Program-made: the position numbers and the translations under genes
Part shown: one piece after another, positions 6,322 through 7,763 of the stretch
Position numbering within the stretch: the stretch's first letter is position 1
How the letters are laid out: each line of letters opens with the position of its first letter
From: Bacillota bacterium
GTDB taxonomy: Bacteria; Bacillota; Clostridia; Christensenellales; CAG-138
DNA: 7,763 nt
Assembly: GCA_023399275.1 (NCBI GenBank)
Contig: JAEWQH010000097.1
Coordinates: 1-7,763, forward strand
Direction of reading: 5' to 3'
The notes under the pieces: generated by a model
What the model saw: the letters and a program-made list of their open reading frames with translations, nothing else
Told to the model about the DNA's origin: nothing
Databases searched by the model: none

Positions 6322-6410
6322 TGGCGGAGAGAGAGGGATTCGAACCCCCGGTGCTTTTCAGCATCACTGGTTTTCAAGACCAGCTCCATAAACCACTCGG
6401 ACATCTCTCC
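6322..6410 (-). tRNA. tRNA-Ser (anticodon TGA)
   Basis: Acceptor arms GGAGAGA (6410-6404) and TCTCTCC, discriminator G and an encoded CCA (6324-6322) are present. The anticodon arm CTGGT-CTTGAAA-ACCAG places TGA at 6376-6374, reading UCA and probably other UCN codons. A long variable arm (TGATGCTGAAAAGCACC) and the T loop TTCGAAT are clear. It is first in the unit, 20 bp ahead of tRNA-Ser(GCT). Confidence 0.98.
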
Positions 6411-6428
6411 AAGATTTGCACCTAGAGA

Positions 6429-6458
6429 AGTATAGCAAATTCAGCGATCGATTGTCAA
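6429..6458 (-). promoter_or_regulatory. Promoter of the serine tRNA pair
   Basis: A perfect TTGACA (6458-6453) and TATACT (6434-6429, 5/6 match, with a TGC extension) are 18 nt apart. The start is expected near 6421, about 11 nt before the mature end of tRNA-Ser(TGA). Strength near consensus is typical for stable RNA genes. Confidence 0.9.
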
Positions 6459-6573
6459 CGTTTGAATCCGCATGTTTACGCCTCGTCTGCGGCGCGGATC
6501 CGTCTTGCAGGCGAAGCGATCCATGCCACATATGACACAAATGTAAAACTCCGGCCGCGTCGAGGTAAATTCG

Positions 6574-6602
6574 TTGCAGATCGGCGCGCAATTCCCTATA
6601 AT
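6574..6602 (+). promoter_or_regulatory. Promoter of the small lipoprotein gene
   Basis: A perfect TATAAT (6597-6602) follows TTGCAG (6574-6579, only the TTG matches) at 17 nt. The transcript would start near 6609, about 50 nt before the ATG. The rest of the 6459-6573 interval shows no convincing gene. Confidence 0.7.
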
Positions 6603-6657
6603 GAAATCAATCAAGCGCGGCTTTGCGCTGCGCCGGAGCGGAGGATTTCTCTCACAC

Positions 6658-7050
6658 ATGCGAAAATTTCTCGCGGTTCTGCTCTCGTCTGCTGCCATCT
6701 TGTTGCTGCTCTCCGGCTGCAAGACGGAGTCGACGACCATTCTCAACACAAACTACAAGATCTTTTACGGCGGCAGCCAGATCGAAACCACCGTGCGCGA
6801 GCTCAAGGTGGACGGCGGCACGACCACCGCACGCATCCGCTTTACCAATCTTGGCTCGGAGGAACTGGACTCCATCGAGGCGCAAGTCGAGTTTATCGAC
6901 GCAAGCGGCGACACCGTGGCCACCTATATCATCAACGATACGTTCAGCGAACCCGTCGAGGTCGGCGCAAGTTTCAGCGAAACCGCCGAGTGCGACAGCG
7001 ATTCGAGCATCACAGGCGTCTATGTAACCGAATACGTTCCGCAGTCCTGA
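6658..7050 (+). CDS. Small secreted lipoprotein of unknown function
   Basis: The 130-aa product has a lipoprotein signal: positively charged MRK, a hydrophobic core (residues 4-18) and the lipobox LSGC with lipidated Cys21. It should be anchored on the outer face of the membrane. The mature part (about 110 aa) is polar and acidic. It has alternating hydrophobic patterns (TTARIRFTNLGSEELDSIEAQVEFIDASGDTVATYI) that suggest a small beta-sandwich, resembling FxLYD-type domains; this fold call is tentative. There is no enzyme motif and no cysteine pair in the mature part apart from Cys21 and Cys112. I chose the ATG at 6658 because the signal peptide starts there and GGAGG (6640-6644) lies 13 nt upstream. 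The frame is open to 6574, but that start would put 28 unlike residues before the signal. Its 3' end overlaps the convergent DUF5131 gene by 31 bp. Confidence 0.85.
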   Translation: MRKFLAVLLSSAAILLLLSGCKTESTTILNTNYKIFYGGSQIETTVRELKVDGGTTTARIRFTNLGSEELDSIEAQVEFIDASGDTVATYIINDTFSEPVEVGASFSETAECDSDSSITGVYVTEYVPQS

Positions 7051-7763
7051 GCGCATCCCCGCCTCTCGGTGTTGATGTTTGCTTTTCGCGCCTGCGCATG
7101 ATGCAACGCGCGGCGAATGCGGTAACGCTTTCCGTCCTTTACAAAATTTGCCCCCGTCTGCTTGAATCGAAACGGCACATCCGCCTCCATGCACTGTCTG
7201 CGCAGGTCCAGCACCCAATCGTAGTCGCAGGTGCGCGCCGCATCGCCGGACTCTCCGCCGACCGTCACGCTCTGAACCCAGTCTCCGAGATACGCGCGCA
7301 GATCGATCTGCTCCAGCAGCGGCTCGCAGACGATCCGCTTGCTGCGAATGGGCGCCGCTCGAAAAACCGGCAGACGCTCGTCCGCCTTTTCCTGGTTTTC
7401 CACCGTGCAGCAGATCGAAACATTTGGATACCCCTCTCCCCAATCCTCCGGCAGACATTCGGAAAATCGGGTGATCCGCTTGGTGATAAAGAGAAACGAG
7501 CAGTCGCTTCGCTCGCGCATCATGCGCCAAGCCTCGCCTCTCCACGCATCCGCGTCCTCCAGCAGAAAGTCCGACGTGAAGCAGGTCCAGATAAAACTGC
7601 CCGGCGCGACGCGGTAGGATCCATCGCGCGCGTGGGAAACCGGCAGGTAGAATCCGCCCGTTTTGCCAACGGCGCTGGCATCTTTGCCGTGCCGCTGATC
7701 CATCCGGTAGACATAGCAGTGCGCGCAGCCCGCCGAAATTCTGCGGCAGCCGTGCCAGGGATT
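7020..7763 (-). CDS. Phage Gp37/Gp68 family protein (DUF5131), start beyond window
   Basis: The visible 247 residues lack only a few N-terminal codons by comparison with the family, whose members start close to the NPWHGC motif. At the window edge the product reads NPWHGCRRISAGCAHCYVYR. Its Cys6, Cys13 and Cys16 form the CxnCxxC cluster of this family, which resembles radical-SAM iron-sulphur sites. Further family segments are FTSDFLLEDADAWRGEAW, RERSDCSFLFITKRITRF, CCTVENQ, VCEPLLEQIDL, VGGESGDAARTCDYDWVL and VPFRFKQTGANFVKDGKRY. The biochemical role of the family is not established; members occur in phages and in bacterial chromosomes. Similarity seems to end near HHAQARKANIN, and about 17 further residues (TERRGCAQDCGTYSVT at the end) follow. 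The last ten codons and the stop lie opposite the 3' end of the lipoprotein gene. No phage genes are visible nearby. Confidence 0.92.
   Translation of the reverse strand, partial: NPWHGCRRISAGCAHCYVYRMDQRHGKDASAVGKTGGFYLPVSHARDGSYRVAPGSFIWTCFTSDFLLEDADAWRGEAWRMMRERSDCSFLFITKRITRFSECLPEDWGEGYPNVSICCTVENQEKADERLPVFRAAPIRSKRIVCEPLLEQIDLRAYLGDWVQSVTVGGESGDAARTCDYDWVLDLRRQCMEADVPFRFKQTGANFVKDGKRYRIRRALHHAQARKANINTERRGCAQDCGTYSVT

Noticed and set aside
6574..6657. N-terminal extension of the lipoprotein by 28 codons
   Set aside because: It would precede a standard signal peptide, starts upstream of the TATAAT promoter and has no ribosome binding site.
1..7763. CRISPR array, insertion sequence or defence system
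   Set aside because: I saw no regularly spaced direct repeats, no transposase motifs, no terminal inverted repeats and no known defence proteins on either strand.

Overview
The window looks like chromosomal DNA from a fairly GC-rich member of the Bacillota, most likely a Clostridia-type anaerobe. The grounds are a T-box riboswitch, strong GGAGG/AGGGG ribosome binding sites, near-consensus sigma-A promoters, tRNA genes that encode their CCA ends, and an isoleucine route that starts with citramalate. This placement is inferred from style; nothing here fixes the genus.

Left part (1-2580, minus strand): a T-box-controlled branched-chain amino acid operon. A promoter at 2550-2579 starts a leader of about 300 nt. 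It carries a stem I apical motif, the T-box TGAGTGGTACCGCGAG and a perfect 11-bp intrinsic terminator. The leader precedes cimA, (R)-citramalate synthase, 534 aa. After 38 bp comes ilvB, the acetolactate synthase large subunit, which is cut by the window start after 157 codons. The best specifier candidate is ATC (Ile), which fits the pathway: pyruvate + acetyl-CoA to citramalate, then 2-oxobutyrate, then the IlvB condensation.

Middle (2643-4456): pyk, pyruvate kinase of 470 aa, lies just upstream of the T-box operon on the same strand with its own promoter. It makes the pyruvate that both downstream enzymes use. A divergent intergenic region of 344 bp separates it from a plus-strand gene for a multi-pass membrane protein of 525 aa. 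That protein resembles GT-C glycosyltransferases, and its substrate is unknown.

Right part (6035-7763): two adjacent serine tRNA genes (UGA then GCU anticodon, minus strand) have a near-consensus promoter and an intrinsic terminator. Next is a small plus-strand lipoprotein gene of 130 aa with a TATAAT promoter. It converges with, and overlaps by 31 bp, a minus-strand gene of the phage Gp37/Gp68 (DUF5131) family, whose first codons lie beyond the window end.

Most of the window is ordinary housekeeping DNA. I found no CRISPR array, insertion sequence, defence island or other clearly new system. The least understood items are the GT-C-like membrane protein, the lipoprotein, and the DUF5131 gene with its unusual C-terminal tail.
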